DNA from: Lonepinella koalarum
GTDB taxonomy: Bacteria > Pseudomonadota > Gammaproteobacteria > Enterobacterales > Pasteurellaceae
Assembly: GCF_004565475.1 (NCBI RefSeq)
Contig: NZ_SRHX01000004.1
Coordinates: 170,473 to 234,472, forward strand
Direction: 5' to 3'
Length of the DNA stretch: 64,000 bases
Shown here: piece after piece, positions 40,767 to 50,460 of the stretch
How the letters are laid out: every line of letters starts with the position of its first letter
Numbering within the stretch: position 1 is the first letter of the stretch
Made by a program: the position numbers and the translations under genes
Notes under the pieces: model-generated
Told to the model about the DNA's origin: nothing
Databases searched by the model: none
Seen by the model: the letters and a program-made list of their open reading frames with translations, nothing else

Positions 40767-42062
40767 TTACGCTTTTGGACTCATGATTTCATCAAAAGAA
40801 GATGCTTTTTCAGTTACTTGAGCTTTCGCAAGAATAGCATCAACCGCTTGTTCTTCTAATACCACATTACGAATATTACCCATTAATTCATTATTTTTAT
40901 TGTAATATTCAACTACTTCTGCAGGTTGTTCATAGGCAGAAGCAATATCTGCGATCATCGCTTTAACACGATCTTCATCCGCTTTTAATTCATTCGCTTT
41001 GATTACTGCGGAGAATAATAAACCCACTTGAACACGACGTTTAGCCTGTTCTTCAAATAATTCACGTGGTAATTGTGCGGTTTGTTGAGCGTTGCCGCCA
41101 AAACGTTGTGCAGCTTGTTTACGTAACACTTCAATTTCTTCGTCTACTGCTGAAACTGGCACATCAATCGCATTTTCAGCAATCAAACCATCAATCACTT
41201 GTTGCTTAACACGAGCCACTAACGCATTTTTCAATTCACGTTGCATATTTTTACGGATTTCTGCACGCAAATCATCGACAGTTTTAGTATTTGGACCAAA
41301 TTTCGCCACAAACTCATCAGTTAATTCAGGTAATACTTGCACTTCTACTTTTTTCAAGGTAATGGCAAATTTTGCGGCTTTACCTTTTAAATTTTCAGCA
41401 TGATATTCCGCTGGGAAAGTCACATCAATATCAAATTGTTCACCTGCTTTATGACCGACGATTCCATCTTCAAATCCCGGAATCATACGACCTTGACCCA
41501 TAGCTAACACGAAATCAGTGGCTTGACCACCTTCAAATTGTTCACCATCAACAGATCCCGCGAAGTCAATCGTTACACGATCTTCTGCTTTAGCTGCATC
41601 TTGGCTTGCAGACCAAGTCGCTTGTTGTTTACGCAATACGTTCACCATATTGTCAACATCAGCTTCGGTAATTTCAACGCTTGGTTTTTCAACTTTAATA
41701 TTTTCTAAACCTTTTAATTCCACTTCTGGATAAACTTCAAAAGTTGCGGTAAAGACTAAATCTTGACCATCTTCAAATTTTTCAATAGCAAACGTTGGAC
41801 GACCAGCAAGGTTCACTTTCTCTTTAAACATTAAATCAAAGAAATGACGTGGTAATAAATCATTTAATACATCTTGACGAATTGACGCACCAAAACGTTT
41901 TTCCACGATTTGAGCAGGTACATGACCTTTACGGAAACCATCTACACGCACATTTTTTGCCGCACGTTTTGTTTCTTCACGTACCGCTGTTTTCACGGTT
42001 TCCGCTGGTACAGTAATGCTTACACGACGTTCTAAACCTTGAGTTGTTTCAATAGTTGACAT
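40767..42062 (-). CDS. tig: Trigger factor
   Basis: Ribosome-bound chaperone and prolyl isomerase, 431 residues. The ribosome-binding signature appears as [19 protein letters not shown] near residues 39-57. The FKBP-type domain runs about 150-245 ([19 protein letters not shown]), and the C-terminal arms follow. On the minus strand a TATAAT box lies near 42157-42162, with TCGACT 17 bases upstream, as a likely promoter. Confidence 0.97.
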   Translation of the reverse strand: MSTIETTQGLERRVSITVPAETVKTAVREETKRAAKNVRVDGFRKGHVPAQIVEKRFGASIRQDVLNDLLPRHFFDLMFKEKVNLAGRPTFAIEKFEDGQDLVFTATFEVYPEVELKGLENIKVEKPSVEITEADVDNMVNVLRKQQATWSASQDAAKAEDRVTIDFAGSVDGEQFEGGQATDFVLAMGQGRMIPGFEDGIVGHKAGEQFDIDVTFPAEYHAENLKGKAAKFAITLKKVEVQVLPELTDEFVAKFGPNTKTVDDLRAEIRKNMQRELKNALVARVKQQVIDGLIAENAIDVPVSAVDEEIEVLRKQAAQRFGGNAQQTAQLPRELFEEQAKRRVQVGLLFSAVIKANELKADEDRVKAMIADIASAYEQPAEVVEYYNKNNELMGNIRNVVLEEQAVDAILAKAQVTEKASSFDEIMSPKA

Positions 42063-42200
42063 TGTTCTTTTCCTTTAAATTGATGACACCCAGCCAGTCA
42101 CATTGACTGAATAACCGTGGCTGAATAAAAGTTTGAATAAAAATAAACTGGCGAATTATAGCGAAATATTGTCAATCAGTCGAGCAGAAATTTTATACAT

Positions 42201-42226
42201 AAAAATCCCATTGCAAGCAATGGGAT
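42201..42226 (-). terminator. kbp terminator
   Basis: ATCCCATTGC and GCAATGGGAT form a perfect 10-bp stem with a 2-base loop, followed on the minus strand by TTTTT, 20 bases after the kbp stop. Confidence 0.9.
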
Positions 42227-42246
42227 AGATAATACTGACTTTTAAC

Positions 42247-42690
42247 TTAAAGTACTTTCGGCACACGGATTTTTTGACCGGGGAAGATCTTATCCGCATC
42301 TTTAATCACTTCTTTGTTAGCTGCCACAATGGCAGGATATTTAGCCGCATTACCATAGAATTTTTTAGCAATGGCAGAAAGCGTATCACCTTTCTGAATC
42401 ACATAAAATTCATCTTCAGTAGCTAACTGTTCCCCATTGGCTAATTTCACTGCATCAACGTTAACACTTTCAACACCAGCAATATTACCCGCCATTAAAA
42501 TCGCTTTTTCTAAAGCACTCGCAGATGTGGCATCACCAGAGATTTTAGCTACGCCATCTTCAACAGTTACCGAAACATTTTCAATACCGGGATTATCTTC
42601 GGCAATGTGATTTGTCACCGCTTTTGATGGATCTTCATCTTTACCAAAAATTTTTTTACCAATATTTCCTACGAAATCAAATAAACCCAC
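42247..42690 (-). CDS. kbp: BON-LysM protein Kbp (potassium-binding)
   Basis: Cytoplasmic protein of 147 residues with an N-terminal BON domain (about 25-85, VSVTVEDGVAKISGDATS) and a C-terminal LysM domain (about 95-145, YVIQKGDTLSAIAKKFYGNAAKYPAIVAAN). This is the YgaU/Kbp architecture; the E. coli protein binds K+. No signal peptide is present, so despite LysM it should be cytoplasmic. It is divergent from ypfJ. Confidence 0.93.
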   Translation of the reverse strand: MGLFDFVGNIGKKIFGKDEDPSKAVTNHIAEDNPGIENVSVTVEDGVAKISGDATSASALEKAILMAGNIAGVESVNVDAVKLANGEQLATEDEFYVIQKGDTLSAIAKKFYGNAAKYPAIVAANKEVIKDADKIFPGQKIRVPKVL

Positions 42691-42867
42691 TTTTCTTTCC
42701 CTCTTTTATATATAGTTACTCACATATTTATCAGCCTATTCTGATAAAACTTCTTTTACAATAACTAAAGCATCATCAGATGTCTATAAATTTTTAAAAA
42801 ATTAACCGCACTTCGTTATTTTTCAGGTAGAATACATCATTATTTATCATAAGTGAGCTTCAAAGTT

Positions 42868-43704
42868 ATGCGTTGGCAAGGTAGAGAACAAAGTTCAAAT
42901 GTAGAAGATAGACGTGCTTCAGGTTCCCGAATCAGTGGTGGTAAAAAAACAGGGGTACTCGGTTTTATCATATTGTTAGTGGGGGCTTATTACGGTATAG
43001 ATTTATCTGGTTTAGTCGGTATGGATACCGCTGGTTTGGGCGGTACAACCAGCAGTTCTGCTAAATTATCCGCTCAAGAAGAACAAAGTCTAAATGAACT
43101 TTCTCGTGTCGTGTTGCGCGATACAGAAAAAACTTGGCAACATTATTTCAGTAAAAATGGCCAGAAATATGTCGCGCCAACCATGGTACTTTATTATGGC
43201 GCCACAGCAACAGCTTGCGGTACCGGACAATCTGCTATGGGACCTTTTTATTGTCCGAACGATCAAAAAGTTTATTTAGATTTATCTTTTTATGCGGATA
43301 TGAAAAATCAACTTGGTGCGGCAGGTGATACGGCTTTTGCCTATGTGATTGCTCACGAAGTGGGGCATCATGTACAAAATGTACTGGGTATTTTGCCTAA
43401 AATTAACCGTGTACAACAGCAAAATCCATCACAGGCTAACGCTTTGTCAGTTAAATTAGAATTACAAGCGGATTGTTTTGCTGGCGTTTGGGGTTATCAA
43501 GCCGCACAAAATAATTTACTGGAAACTGGCGATTTAGAAGAAGCCTTTGCTGCAGCGGAAGCTGTCGGAGATGATCGTTTACAAAAACGTAGTCAAGGTT
43601 ATGTGGTGCCTGATAGCTTTACTCACGGCACATCAGCACAACGTTTACAATGGTTTCAACGTGGTTTGAAAACAGGTGATCCGAGCCAGTGTAATACTTT
43701 CTAA
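42868..43704 (+). CDS. ypfJ: Neutral zinc metallopeptidase, YpfJ family
   Basis: Protein of 278 residues with one N-terminal membrane segment (about 28-45) and the zinc motif HEVGHH (163-168). MRWQGREQSSNVEDRR is the conserved family start, so ATG 42868 is used rather than a GTG 15 bases upstream. PFYCPNDQKVYLDLSF and the second Glu region (ELQADCFAGVWG) are typical of the putative neutral zinc metallopeptidase family. The biological substrate is unknown. Confidence 0.93.
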   Translation: MRWQGREQSSNVEDRRASGSRISGGKKTGVLGFIILLVGAYYGIDLSGLVGMDTAGLGGTTSSSAKLSAQEEQSLNELSRVVLRDTEKTWQHYFSKNGQKYVAPTMVLYYGATATACGTGQSAMGPFYCPNDQKVYLDLSFYADMKNQLGAAGDTAFAYVIAHEVGHHVQNVLGILPKINRVQQQNPSQANALSVKLELQADCFAGVWGYQAAQNNLLETGDLEEAFAAAEAVGDDRLQKRSQGYVVPDSFTHGTSAQRLQWFQRGLKTGDPSQCNTF

Positions 43705-43724
43705 TTATTAATTGAGAAAAGCCT

Positions 43725-44327
43725 ATGAGCCTATTTGCCCTTTGTTATATGTTATTTGCCTATTTGATAGGTTCAATTTCCAGTGCGATTTTAATTTGCC
43801 GTATAGCAAATTTACCCGATCCACGCACTGTCGGTTCAAATAATCCCGGGGCAACCAATGTATTGCGTATCGGTGGGCGTTGGGCGGCGTTGACAGTACT
43901 AATTTTCGATATATTAAAAGGCATGTTACCCGTTTGGGCTGGCTATTATTTAGGTTTAACCCATTTTGAATTAGGTATGGTGGCTCTCGGTGCTTGTTTG
44001 GGACATATTTTCCCAATTTTCTTTAAATTTAAAGGAGGTAAAGGCGTTGCTACCGCATTTGGCTCTATTGCACCGATTGCATGGGGTGTGGCGGGTTCCA
44101 TGATAGGTACTTGGCTGTTGGTCTTCTTAATTAGTGGTTATTCGTCTCTCAGTGCCGTGATCGCAGCCTTGTTAACGCCTTTATATGTATGGTATTTCAA
44201 GCCTGAATATACGTTTCCCGTGGCATTAGTGTGTTGCTTATTAATTTATCGTCATCACGATAATATTCAGCGTTTATGGCGTGGACAAGAAAGTAAAATT
44301 TGGTCTAAGTTTAAAATTAAAAAATAA
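43725..44327 (+). CDS. plsY: Acyl-phosphate glycerol-3-phosphate acyltransferase PlsY
   Basis: Membrane enzyme of 200 residues with about five membrane segments, acylating glycerol-3-phosphate from acyl phosphate. The three family motifs are visible: GSISSAIL with [31 protein letters not shown], and [15 protein letters not shown]. It is first in the plsY-mltG-tmk group; its stop overlaps the mltG start (TAATG). Together with plsB it gives two routes for the first acylation. Confidence 0.96.
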   Translation: MSLFALCYMLFAYLIGSISSAILICRIANLPDPRTVGSNNPGATNVLRIGGRWAALTVLIFDILKGMLPVWAGYYLGLTHFELGMVALGACLGHIFPIFFKFKGGKGVATAFGSIAPIAWGVAGSMIGTWLLVFLISGYSSLSAVIAALLTPLYVWYFKPEYTFPVALVCCLLIYRHHDNIQRLWRGQESKIWSKFKIKK

Positions 44328-45352
44328 TGAAAAAAATCTTATTTCTTTTCGTCATCTTGGTACTGGCTGGTGGCGGTTGGGGTTACTACCAAATTCAGCA
44401 AGTACTTAATCAATCCGTGAGTGTACAACCAGATCAACTATTAACGGTTAAACGTGGGACGACAGGTAAAAAACTCGCCGATCTTTTTGAACAAGAACAA
44501 TTAGTCAATGATGCTAAATGGTTGCCTTGGGCGTTAAAATTACAACCACACTTGAATAATATTAAAGCGGGGACTTATTCACTGAACGGTGTGAATACCC
44601 TTGCGGATGTGTTAACGATTTTGAATGAAGGGAAAGAGGTACAATTTAGCATACGCTTTACTGAAGGTGAAACATGGCGAGAAGTGAAAAAATCGTTGCA
44701 AAACGCACCGCACTTAGCACAGTCTGTACAAGATACACATGATGAAGAATTATTGCAACTACTTGAATTACCGACAAACAGTCTTCATTCTTTAGAGGGA
44801 TGGATCTATCCTGATACCTATCATTATGTGCCAGATTCCACGGACTTAGCGTTATTAAAACGATCTACCAATCGTACAAAAAAATTGCTTGATCAACTTT
44901 GGGCGGAACGAGATGATAATTTGCCGTTAAAAAACTCTTATGACATGTTAATTTTAGCATCCATTGTAGAAAAAGAAAGTGGCATACAAGCAGAACGTGG
45001 ATTAATTGCGTCGGTTTTTCTTAATCGATTGAAATTAAATATGAAATTGCAAACAGATCCAACAGTTATTTATGGCATGGGTGAAAATTACCACGGCAAT
45101 ATTCGTAAAAAAGATTTAGAAACACTCACTGCTTATAATACTTATATCATTGACGGTTTACCACCTACACCGATTGCTAACCCAAGTGAAAGTGCGTTAC
45201 AAGCAGTGGCACATCCTGAAAAAACGGATTTTCTCTATTTTGTGGCAGACGGCACTGGCGGACATAAATTTAGCCGTAACTTGAGCGAACATAACCAAGC
45301 GGTACAAGAATATTTACGTTGGTACCGCCAAAATAATAAGGATAAAAAATAA
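44327..45352 (+). CDS. mltG: Endolytic murein transglycosylase MltG
   Basis: Inner-membrane lytic transglycosylase, 341 residues, thought to end nascent glycan strands. One N-terminal membrane segment (about 4-22), a LysM-like region, then the YceG catalytic domain with the Glu in [23 protein letters not shown] and [15 protein letters not shown] are conserved family segments. Start and stop overlap plsY and tmk by one base each, so all three are translationally coupled. Confidence 0.96.
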   Translation: MKKILFLFVILVLAGGGWGYYQIQQVLNQSVSVQPDQLLTVKRGTTGKKLADLFEQEQLVNDAKWLPWALKLQPHLNNIKAGTYSLNGVNTLADVLTILNEGKEVQFSIRFTEGETWREVKKSLQNAPHLAQSVQDTHDEELLQLLELPTNSLHSLEGWIYPDTYHYVPDSTDLALLKRSTNRTKKLLDQLWAERDDNLPLKNSYDMLILASIVEKESGIQAERGLIASVFLNRLKLNMKLQTDPTVIYGMGENYHGNIRKKDLETLTAYNTYIIDGLPPTPIANPSESALQAVAHPEKTDFLYFVADGTGGHKFSRNLSEHNQAVQEYLRWYRQNNKDKK

Positions 45353-45987
45353 TGGTTGGTAAATTTATCGTCCTAGAAGGTTTAGAAGGGGCTGGCAAAA
45401 CCACCGCTCGCAATGCTATTGTGGAGCAATTATACGCTAACGGTATTACAGATTTGGTATTCACCCGAGAACCCGGTGGCACACCTTTGGCAGAAAAATT
45501 ACGCCAGCTTATCAAACACGAAAACCAAGAACCTGTTACGGATAAAGCTGAATTATTAATGCTCTATGCGGCACGCATTCAGTTAGTGGAAAATGTAATT
45601 AAACCCGCTTTAGCACAGGGAAAGTGGGTGATCGGCGATCGTCACGATATGTCTTCACAAGCCTATCAAGGAGGCGGTCGTCAGTTGGATCAAAGCTTTA
45701 TGGCAAATTTAAAAAACAGCGTTCTCGGCGATTTTGCCCCTGATTTCACGCTGTATTTAGACATTACCCCCGAACAAGGCTTAGCCCGAGCAAGGGGACG
45801 TGGCGAACTGGATCGTATTGAACAACAAAATTTAGATTTTTTCCACCGCACTCGTGAGCGTTATTTGCAACTAGTCGTTCAAGATCCAAAAGCCGTCATC
45901 ATTCATGCAGGGCAAGTACTGGAACAAGTAACGGCGGATGTGAAAGTGGCGGTGCAAAAATTTGTGGATAGCGTTGCCCTACACTGA
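45352..45987 (+). CDS. tmk: Thymidylate kinase
   Basis: Phosphorylates dTMP to dTDP, 211 residues. P-loop GLEGAGKTT (8-16), DR motif in [15 protein letters not shown] and the lid region [12 protein letters not shown] are present. In H. influenzae holB follows directly; here padC and padR intervene. The last codons (Ala-Leu-His-stop) lie inside the first hairpin of repeat copy C. Confidence 0.97.
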   Translation: MVGKFIVLEGLEGAGKTTARNAIVEQLYANGITDLVFTREPGGTPLAEKLRQLIKHENQEPVTDKAELLMLYAARIQLVENVIKPALAQGKWVIGDRHDMSSQAYQGGGRQLDQSFMANLKNSVLGDFAPDFTLYLDITPEQGLARARGRGELDRIEQQNLDFFHRTRERYLQLVVQDPKAVIIHAGQVLEQVTADVKVAVQKFVDSVALH

Positions 45988-46085
45988 CGTACAGGGCTAA
46001 GTATTGTAACGATGCTCCGCATCTTAAGATTAGCCACAGTGTAATGTGATTATGCTTGACCCCGTACGTGAGTGCGGATATTTTT
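45973..46085. repeat. Dispersed multi-hairpin repeat, copy C (full length)
   Basis: It fills the gap between convergent tmk and padC and overlaps both stop codons. Stem-loops in order: GCCCT...AGGGC (45976-45997), GATGC tcc GCATC (46011-46023), a degenerate CACA/TGTG pair near 46035-46050, and ACCCCG...TGCGG (46059-46079) followed by ATTTTT. The whole unit matches the reverse complement of copy A (2223-2354). It very likely acts as the bidirectional terminator here. Confidence 0.75.
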
Positions 46086-46593
46086 AGCTAAAAGATTTTT
46101 TTCCTGTGCGAATGTCTTCTGCCAAAGATGGGTATGGTGCTTCAGAAATCACTTTCTCATTGTTTATGCCTTCATTTTTCATGAAAGTAATATCGGCAAA
46201 TTCCGGCACAACGTATTTTGGATAAGTTTCGTATTTTTCACGAGATTCTTCCATTAACGGAATAAAATCGTTTTGATAACGTACGGTAATTTCAGGATGT
46301 TCATGTACCCATTTCGGAAAGAAAATCACGCCGTGTAAACGTTTTTCATTCGGCATAAAATCAAGTGCTACATCTGTGCCGGTTGGTTCTGTCCAAGTCA
46401 CTTTAAAAACACCGTCTGTTAATTTCACAATATCTGCTTTTTGGTCACGTACCCAACGTCCCCCCACCATTCCGCTGTGAATACGGTAATCCACAGTATT
46501 TTCATTTTTGACATAAAATTCGTATTCCCAACCGTTAGCATAGGTGTAAATAAAGTGGCTACCTAAGAATTGGTCTAAATCTTTGACTTGCAT
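46084..46593 (-). CDS. padC: Phenolic acid decarboxylase
   Basis: Cofactor-free decarboxylation of hydroxycinnamic acids (p-coumaric, ferulic, caffeic) to vinyl phenols, 169 residues, the usual PAD length. [31 protein letters not shown] and [13 protein letters not shown] are characteristic, with the Tyr, Arg and Glu of the active site visible. Divergent from padR, and inserted between tmk and holB. A good AGGAG ribosome site precedes the ATG. Role: detoxification of plant phenolics. Confidence 0.95.
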   Translation of the reverse strand: MQVKDLDQFLGSHFIYTYANGWEYEFYVKNENTVDYRIHSGMVGGRWVRDQKADIVKLTDGVFKVTWTEPTGTDVALDFMPNEKRLHGVIFFPKWVHEHPEITVRYQNDFIPLMEESREKYETYPKYVVPEFADITFMKNEGINNEKVISEAPYPSLAEDIRTGKKSFS

Positions 46594-46626
46594 TTGCGCT
46601 CCTAATATTATATTTTTGATACTAAA

Positions 46627-46678
46627 ACATGTCTAACAATATATGTAATATTTGACATATTTATGATAAAATTATAAT
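46627..46678 (+). promoter_or_regulatory. padC-padR divergent control region, candidate PadR operators and padR promoter
   Basis: ATATGT-N8-ACATAT (46641-46660) is a perfect 6-bp-arm dyad and ACATGT (46627-46632) is a second palindrome. TTGACA (46652-46657) overlaps the dyad arm, with TATAAT at 46673-46678, 15 bp away, as a padR promoter. ATGT/ACAT dyads are described as PadR targets in Gram-positive bacteria; use here is inference. Confidence 0.6.
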
Positions 46679-46708
46679 TTGAGCTTGTCAAGTAGGAGAG
46701 TAAAACAA

Positions 46709-47287
46709 ATGAATACGACGAAAAAATTCACAGGAAAACGTACCTTAAAATACGCTATTTTAGGTTTATTAAGCCGTCAACCAATGACAGGCTACGATAT
46801 AACTTGTGAGTTCCAACAAGCCATTGGACAATTTTGGCAAGCCAAACATAGTCAAATTTACCCAGAGTTAAAGAAATTACTAATAGAAAATTTGATTAGC
46901 CAACAAATTGAAATGAAAGGTGAGTTGGAAAAAAAATGCTACCAACTCACCGAACTGGGTAAACAAGCGTTAGAACAATGGTTGTGTCAACTTGATGAAA
47001 TCGAAAGTGAAAAAGATGTATTTGCACTACGTCTTTATTTTCTGCATGCCATGCCTAAAACACAATTAAGCACCTTGTTTACACATCAGCTTGAGCAGAA
47101 ACAGGCGCGCTTAGCATTTTTACATCAACAATTAGCAACACATTTTAGTGAAAACTTTGATGTGATTACTTTAAATGATAACGATTTTGCACATTATTTA
47201 GTACTTAGCAAAGCCATTGCACGCGAACAAAGCTATTACGATTGGTTAGTGAGAAGCTGGCAAAAAGTTTTACGAAGACAGGCGTAA
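46709..47287 (+). CDS. padR: PadR family transcriptional regulator
   Basis: Winged-helix repressor of 192 residues. The N-terminal PadR domain LKYAILGLLSRQPMTGYDI...FWQAKHSQIYPELKKL and the C-terminal dimerisation helices (FALRLYFLHAMPKTQL) are both present. ATG 46709 has AGGAG upstream; a 10-codon extension is not supported. Divergent from padC, so likely its phenolic-acid-responsive repressor. Confidence 0.93.
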   Translation: MNTTKKFTGKRTLKYAILGLLSRQPMTGYDITCEFQQAIGQFWQAKHSQIYPELKKLLIENLISQQIEMKGELEKKCYQLTELGKQALEQWLCQLDEIESEKDVFALRLYFLHAMPKTQLSTLFTHQLEQKQARLAFLHQQLATHFSENFDVITLNDNDFAHYLVLSKAIAREQSYYDWLVRSWQKVLRRQA

Positions 47288-47406
47288 ATTTACCTTTGGG
47301 TTTCTAACTAGCGTTCCTTGTGTTTTAGTGGCATAATGCGTTGCGAATAATATTCTTGGCGTATAGAAAATTCAACTGCTATTTAATTAACTAATTACAC
47401 GAAAAA

Positions 47407-48384
47407 ATGACTAATCTCTACCCTTGGCTCACCCCGATTTACCAGCAAATCACCCATGCTTTTTCGCAAGGGCATGGTCATCATGCACTGTTATTTAAAG
47501 CCGAACAAGGTGTAGGGGCAGAAAATCTGGTGAATACGATAGCGAAATTTTTAATTTGTCAAGAAAACCAAAAACCATGCGGTCATTGCCACGCTTGCCT
47601 GCTGATGAACGCTGGTAACCATCCCGATTTTCATTTGCTTGCGCCGATTGAAAATAAAGATATAGGCGTGGATCAGGTGCGTGAGATTAATGATATGGTT
47701 AATCAACACGCTCAACAAAATGGTAATAAAGTCGTGCTAGTGCAAGGAACGGAACGCTTAACGGAAGCAGCGGCAAATGCGATTTTAAAAACCTTAGAAG
47801 AACCTCGTCCCAACAGTTATTTTTTATTACAAGCGGATCTGTCATCACCATTAATAGCAACTATTTATAGCCGTTGTCAAGCATGGTTAGTTAATGTTCC
47901 ACCACAAGATATCGCGCTATCATGGTTGCAATCGCAATGTGATGAAGAAACTAAACAAATTCTCACCGCACTTCGTATTAATTATCATCGTCCGTTGTCA
48001 ACGTTAGCCTTTTTACAACAAGGCTTAATGGAAAAACGCCGAGCGTTTTTGCGTCAATTTTGGGTATATTATATTCGTCGTTCACCATTAGAATTATTGC
48101 CATTATTTGATAAAGAACTCATTTTCCAGCAAATTGACTGGATTGCTGCTTTTTTATCAGATGCGTTAAAAGATAAATTAAAAATTAAGACAAATTGGAT
48201 CTGTCAGGATTTAACCAAAGGCATACAACAATTTAATCAAAAACAAACCACACTTGGTTTACTTAAAGCTAACCAAATAATACAGACAATGCGGTTAAAT
48301 TTAATTCAAATTAATGCGGTCAATCAGGAAATTATTTTGCTGGATGGCTTAACCAAACTCATTACAGAAGTATTTGAAAAATAA
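47407..48384 (+). CDS. holB: DNA polymerase III subunit delta'
   Basis: Clamp-loader subunit, 325 residues. The zinc module CGHCHAC lies near residues 58-64, and the SRC motif appears in IYSRCQAW. The Walker A is degenerate (KAEQGVGAENL), as expected for delta'. It is followed 25 bases later by tatD. In H. influenzae it directly follows tmk. Confidence 0.96.
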   Translation: MTNLYPWLTPIYQQITHAFSQGHGHHALLFKAEQGVGAENLVNTIAKFLICQENQKPCGHCHACLLMNAGNHPDFHLLAPIENKDIGVDQVREINDMVNQHAQQNGNKVVLVQGTERLTEAAANAILKTLEEPRPNSYFLLQADLSSPLIATIYSRCQAWLVNVPPQDIALSWLQSQCDEETKQILTALRINYHRPLSTLAFLQQGLMEKRRAFLRQFWVYYIRRSPLELLPLFDKELIFQQIDWIAAFLSDALKDKLKIKTNWICQDLTKGIQQFNQKQTTLGLLKANQIIQTMRLNLIQINAVNQEIILLDGLTKLITEVFEK

Positions 48385-48409
48385 AAAGGAATAAGGATTA
48401 CAGCCCACT

Positions 48410-49192
48410 ATGTTTATTATAGATAGTCATTGCCATTTAGATGCGCTAGATTATGAAAATCTACATCATAATATTGATGATGTTATTGAAAAAGCGAAAG
48501 CGCGTGACGTACAACATTTATTAACTATTGGCGTAACATTAAGCCGTTTTGAAAAACAACGAGATAGCTTGGCTCATCGAGATGATGTATCACTGGCTTG
48601 TGGTGTTCACCCTTTAGATTTAGACGATGAGCCCTATGATGTAGCGCGCTTAATTCAGCTGGCACAACATAAAAAAGTGGTTGCCATTGGCGAAATCGGT
48701 TTGGATTATTATTACAGTGCAGACAATAAATCTTTGCAACAAGATATTTTTGCCAGCCAAATTAATGTGGCAAATCAATTAAATAAGCCAGTGATTATTC
48801 ATACTCGTGCAGCGGGAGATGACACTATTCGTTTGTTGCAAGATAATCAGGCGGAAAAGTGTGGTGGGGTGATTCATTGTTTTACCGAAACCATGGATTT
48901 TGCTAAACAAGCGTTAGATTTAGGATTTTATATTTCTTGTTCAGGCATTGTCACCTTTAAAAATGCTGAAGACATTCGTGACGTAATTCGTTATGTGCCG
49001 TTGGATCGTTTGTTAGTGGAAACTGACAGCCCTTATTTGGCACCTGTGCCTTATCGTGGTAAACAAAATCAACCGGCTTATACCCGAGAAGTGTGTGATT
49101 ATGTGGCAACCTTAAAAGGACTTACACCAGCACAATTTGCACAACAAACCACCAAAAACTTTGAACGTTTGTTTAAAATTCAGGTACAATAG
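48410..49192 (+). CDS. TatD family metal-dependent hydrolase
   Basis: Amidohydrolase-fold deoxyribonuclease-like protein, 260 residues. The metal motif [42 protein letters not shown] and [20 protein letters not shown] are all present. It is closest to the YcfH type that sits beside holB in enterics. The function is not settled; DNase activity is known for relatives. Confidence 0.93.
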   Translation: MFIIDSHCHLDALDYENLHHNIDDVIEKAKARDVQHLLTIGVTLSRFEKQRDSLAHRDDVSLACGVHPLDLDDEPYDVARLIQLAQHKKVVAIGEIGLDYYYSADNKSLQQDIFASQINVANQLNKPVIIHTRAAGDDTIRLLQDNQAEKCGGVIHCFTETMDFAKQALDLGFYISCSGIVTFKNAEDIRDVIRYVPLDRLLVETDSPYLAPVPYRGKQNQPAYTREVCDYVATLKGLTPAQFAQQTTKNFERLFKIQVQ

Positions 49193-49222
49193 GTTCACAT
49201 CCTACAAAATACAGGAACTTTT

Positions 49223-49747
49223 ATGCGTAAAATTATTAAATACTTTTTATTTATCGTGGTGATTTTATTTCACACGGTGTTATTCGCAGGGATTCATTTT
49301 ATTTTCCCACACTATGACACTACTTATATCACTGGCGTCGAAGTCAAACGTGTGGATAAAGACGGTCCGATTACTAAAGCCAACCCAGCAGACGGTCCAA
49401 CCCGTGATGTGTATTATATCTATACAAAAAAAGCAGATGAAGAAAAACCGATGGTCTATCGCAACGAAGATACTCGTTGGGGATTTCCATTCTATTTCAA
49501 ATTTGGTTCCGCCGATTTACAAGCTAAAGCCTCCAATTTTGCGGGTAATAAACAAATGGTCGAAGTGAAATACTATGGTTGGCGTTTAGTTATTTTTGAT
49601 GAATACCGTAATATGATTTCAATGAAAGAAGCCACCGAAGCTAGCCCTTCCATGCCAATTTTGAGCTATATTTTCTACGTTTTGGGCTTGATTACCTTGT
49701 TCTTTTCTATTCAATTTATCCGTGGTTGGTTTGATAGCGAAGCTTAA
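49223..49747 (+). CDS. DUF1523 family protein
   Basis: Protein of 174 residues with one N-terminal membrane segment (about 6-30) and a C-terminal one (about 150-168). The family segment HYDTTYITGVEVKRVDKDGP and DVYYIYT, and RWGFPFYFKFGSADLQAKA match DUF1523. The function is unknown. It lies between tatD and folA, 22 bases before folA, and may be co-transcribed with it. Confidence 0.82.
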   Translation: MRKIIKYFLFIVVILFHTVLFAGIHFIFPHYDTTYITGVEVKRVDKDGPITKANPADGPTRDVYYIYTKKADEEKPMVYRNEDTRWGFPFYFKFGSADLQAKASNFAGNKQMVEVKYYGWRLVIFDEYRNMISMKEATEASPSMPILSYIFYVLGLITLFFSIQFIRGWFDSEA

Positions 49748-49769
49748 AAAAATAAGAGATATATAAGCA

Positions 49770-50261
49770 ATGCGTTTAAGTTTAATTGTTGCTGCAACCC
49801 AAAATTGGGTCATTGGTAAAGATAATCAAATGCCGTGGCACTTACCCGCGGATTTAGCGTGGTTTCGCCAGAATACGCAAGGTAAAGCTGTGGTTATGGG
49901 GCGGAAAACTTTTGAAAGTATCGGTCGCCCTTTACCCAAACGTACCAATATTGTACTTTCTCGCCAACCCTTTGAATTTAATGGGGTAATTTGGAAAAAT
50001 AGCCTTGAAAGTGCGGTGGAATTTATCAAAGATTTACCAGAAAATCTGGAAATTATGCTCATCGGTGGTGGTCAATTATTTAAGCAATATCTGTCTCAAG
50101 CTGATAAACTTTATTTTACCCAAATTCAAACGGAATTAGAGGGTGATACATTTTTTCCTGCAATCAACTGGGATGAGTGGAAAATTGAATTTGAAGAAAC
50201 ACGTCCTAAAGATGAACAAAATATTTATGCTTTGCGGTTTTTAATTTTAGCGAGAAAATGA
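49770..50261 (+). CDS. folA: Dihydrofolate reductase
   Basis: NADPH-dependent reduction of dihydrofolate, 163 residues. LSLIVAATQNWVIGKDNQMPWHLPADL (catalytic Asp27-equivalent in LPADL), VVMGRKTFESIGRPLP and MLIGGGQLFKQYL are typical. The length is usual for the chromosomal enzyme. Followed by the TPP riboswitch of thiMDE. Confidence 0.97.
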   Translation: MRLSLIVAATQNWVIGKDNQMPWHLPADLAWFRQNTQGKAVVMGRKTFESIGRPLPKRTNIVLSRQPFEFNGVIWKNSLESAVEFIKDLPENLEIMLIGGGQLFKQYLSQADKLYFTQIQTELEGDTFFPAINWDEWKIEFEETRPKDEQNIYALRFLILARK

Positions 50262-50299
50262 TCTTGTTTTAAAATAAAAACCGTTCTAAACTACTCTAT

Positions 50300-50388
50300 A
50301 TAGTCGGGGTGCTTCTTTCCTAAACAGAATGATGGCTGAGAAAATACCCGTAAAACCTGATACAGCTAATACTGGCGTAGGGAACTAT
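50300..50388 (+). ncRNA. TPP riboswitch (THI element)
   Basis: The conserved cores GGGGTGC, GCTGAGA, ACCCGT, CCTGATACAGCTAATACTGG and CGTAGGGAA are all present in order. ATAGT (50300-50304) and ACTAT (50384-50388) close the P1 stem. It precedes thiM. Downstream, TCCTTT (50405-50410) can pair with the ribosome site AAAGGA (50449-50454), which suggests translational control. Confidence 0.97.
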
Positions 50389-50460
50389 CTTTACTATCGA
50401 TTTATCCTTTCCAACCATTATTGCGTATCTTTTCTTTTAATAATCTACAAAGGAAATTCT

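Noticed and set aside
34248..42062. The tig-to-ppiD chaperone and protease cluster as a new system
   Set aside because: It is the standard gammaproteobacterial order apart from the missing hupB.
50329..50460. N-terminal extension of ThiM
   Set aside because: The open frame runs through the TPP aptamer; ATG 50461 has a proper ribosome site and matches the family.
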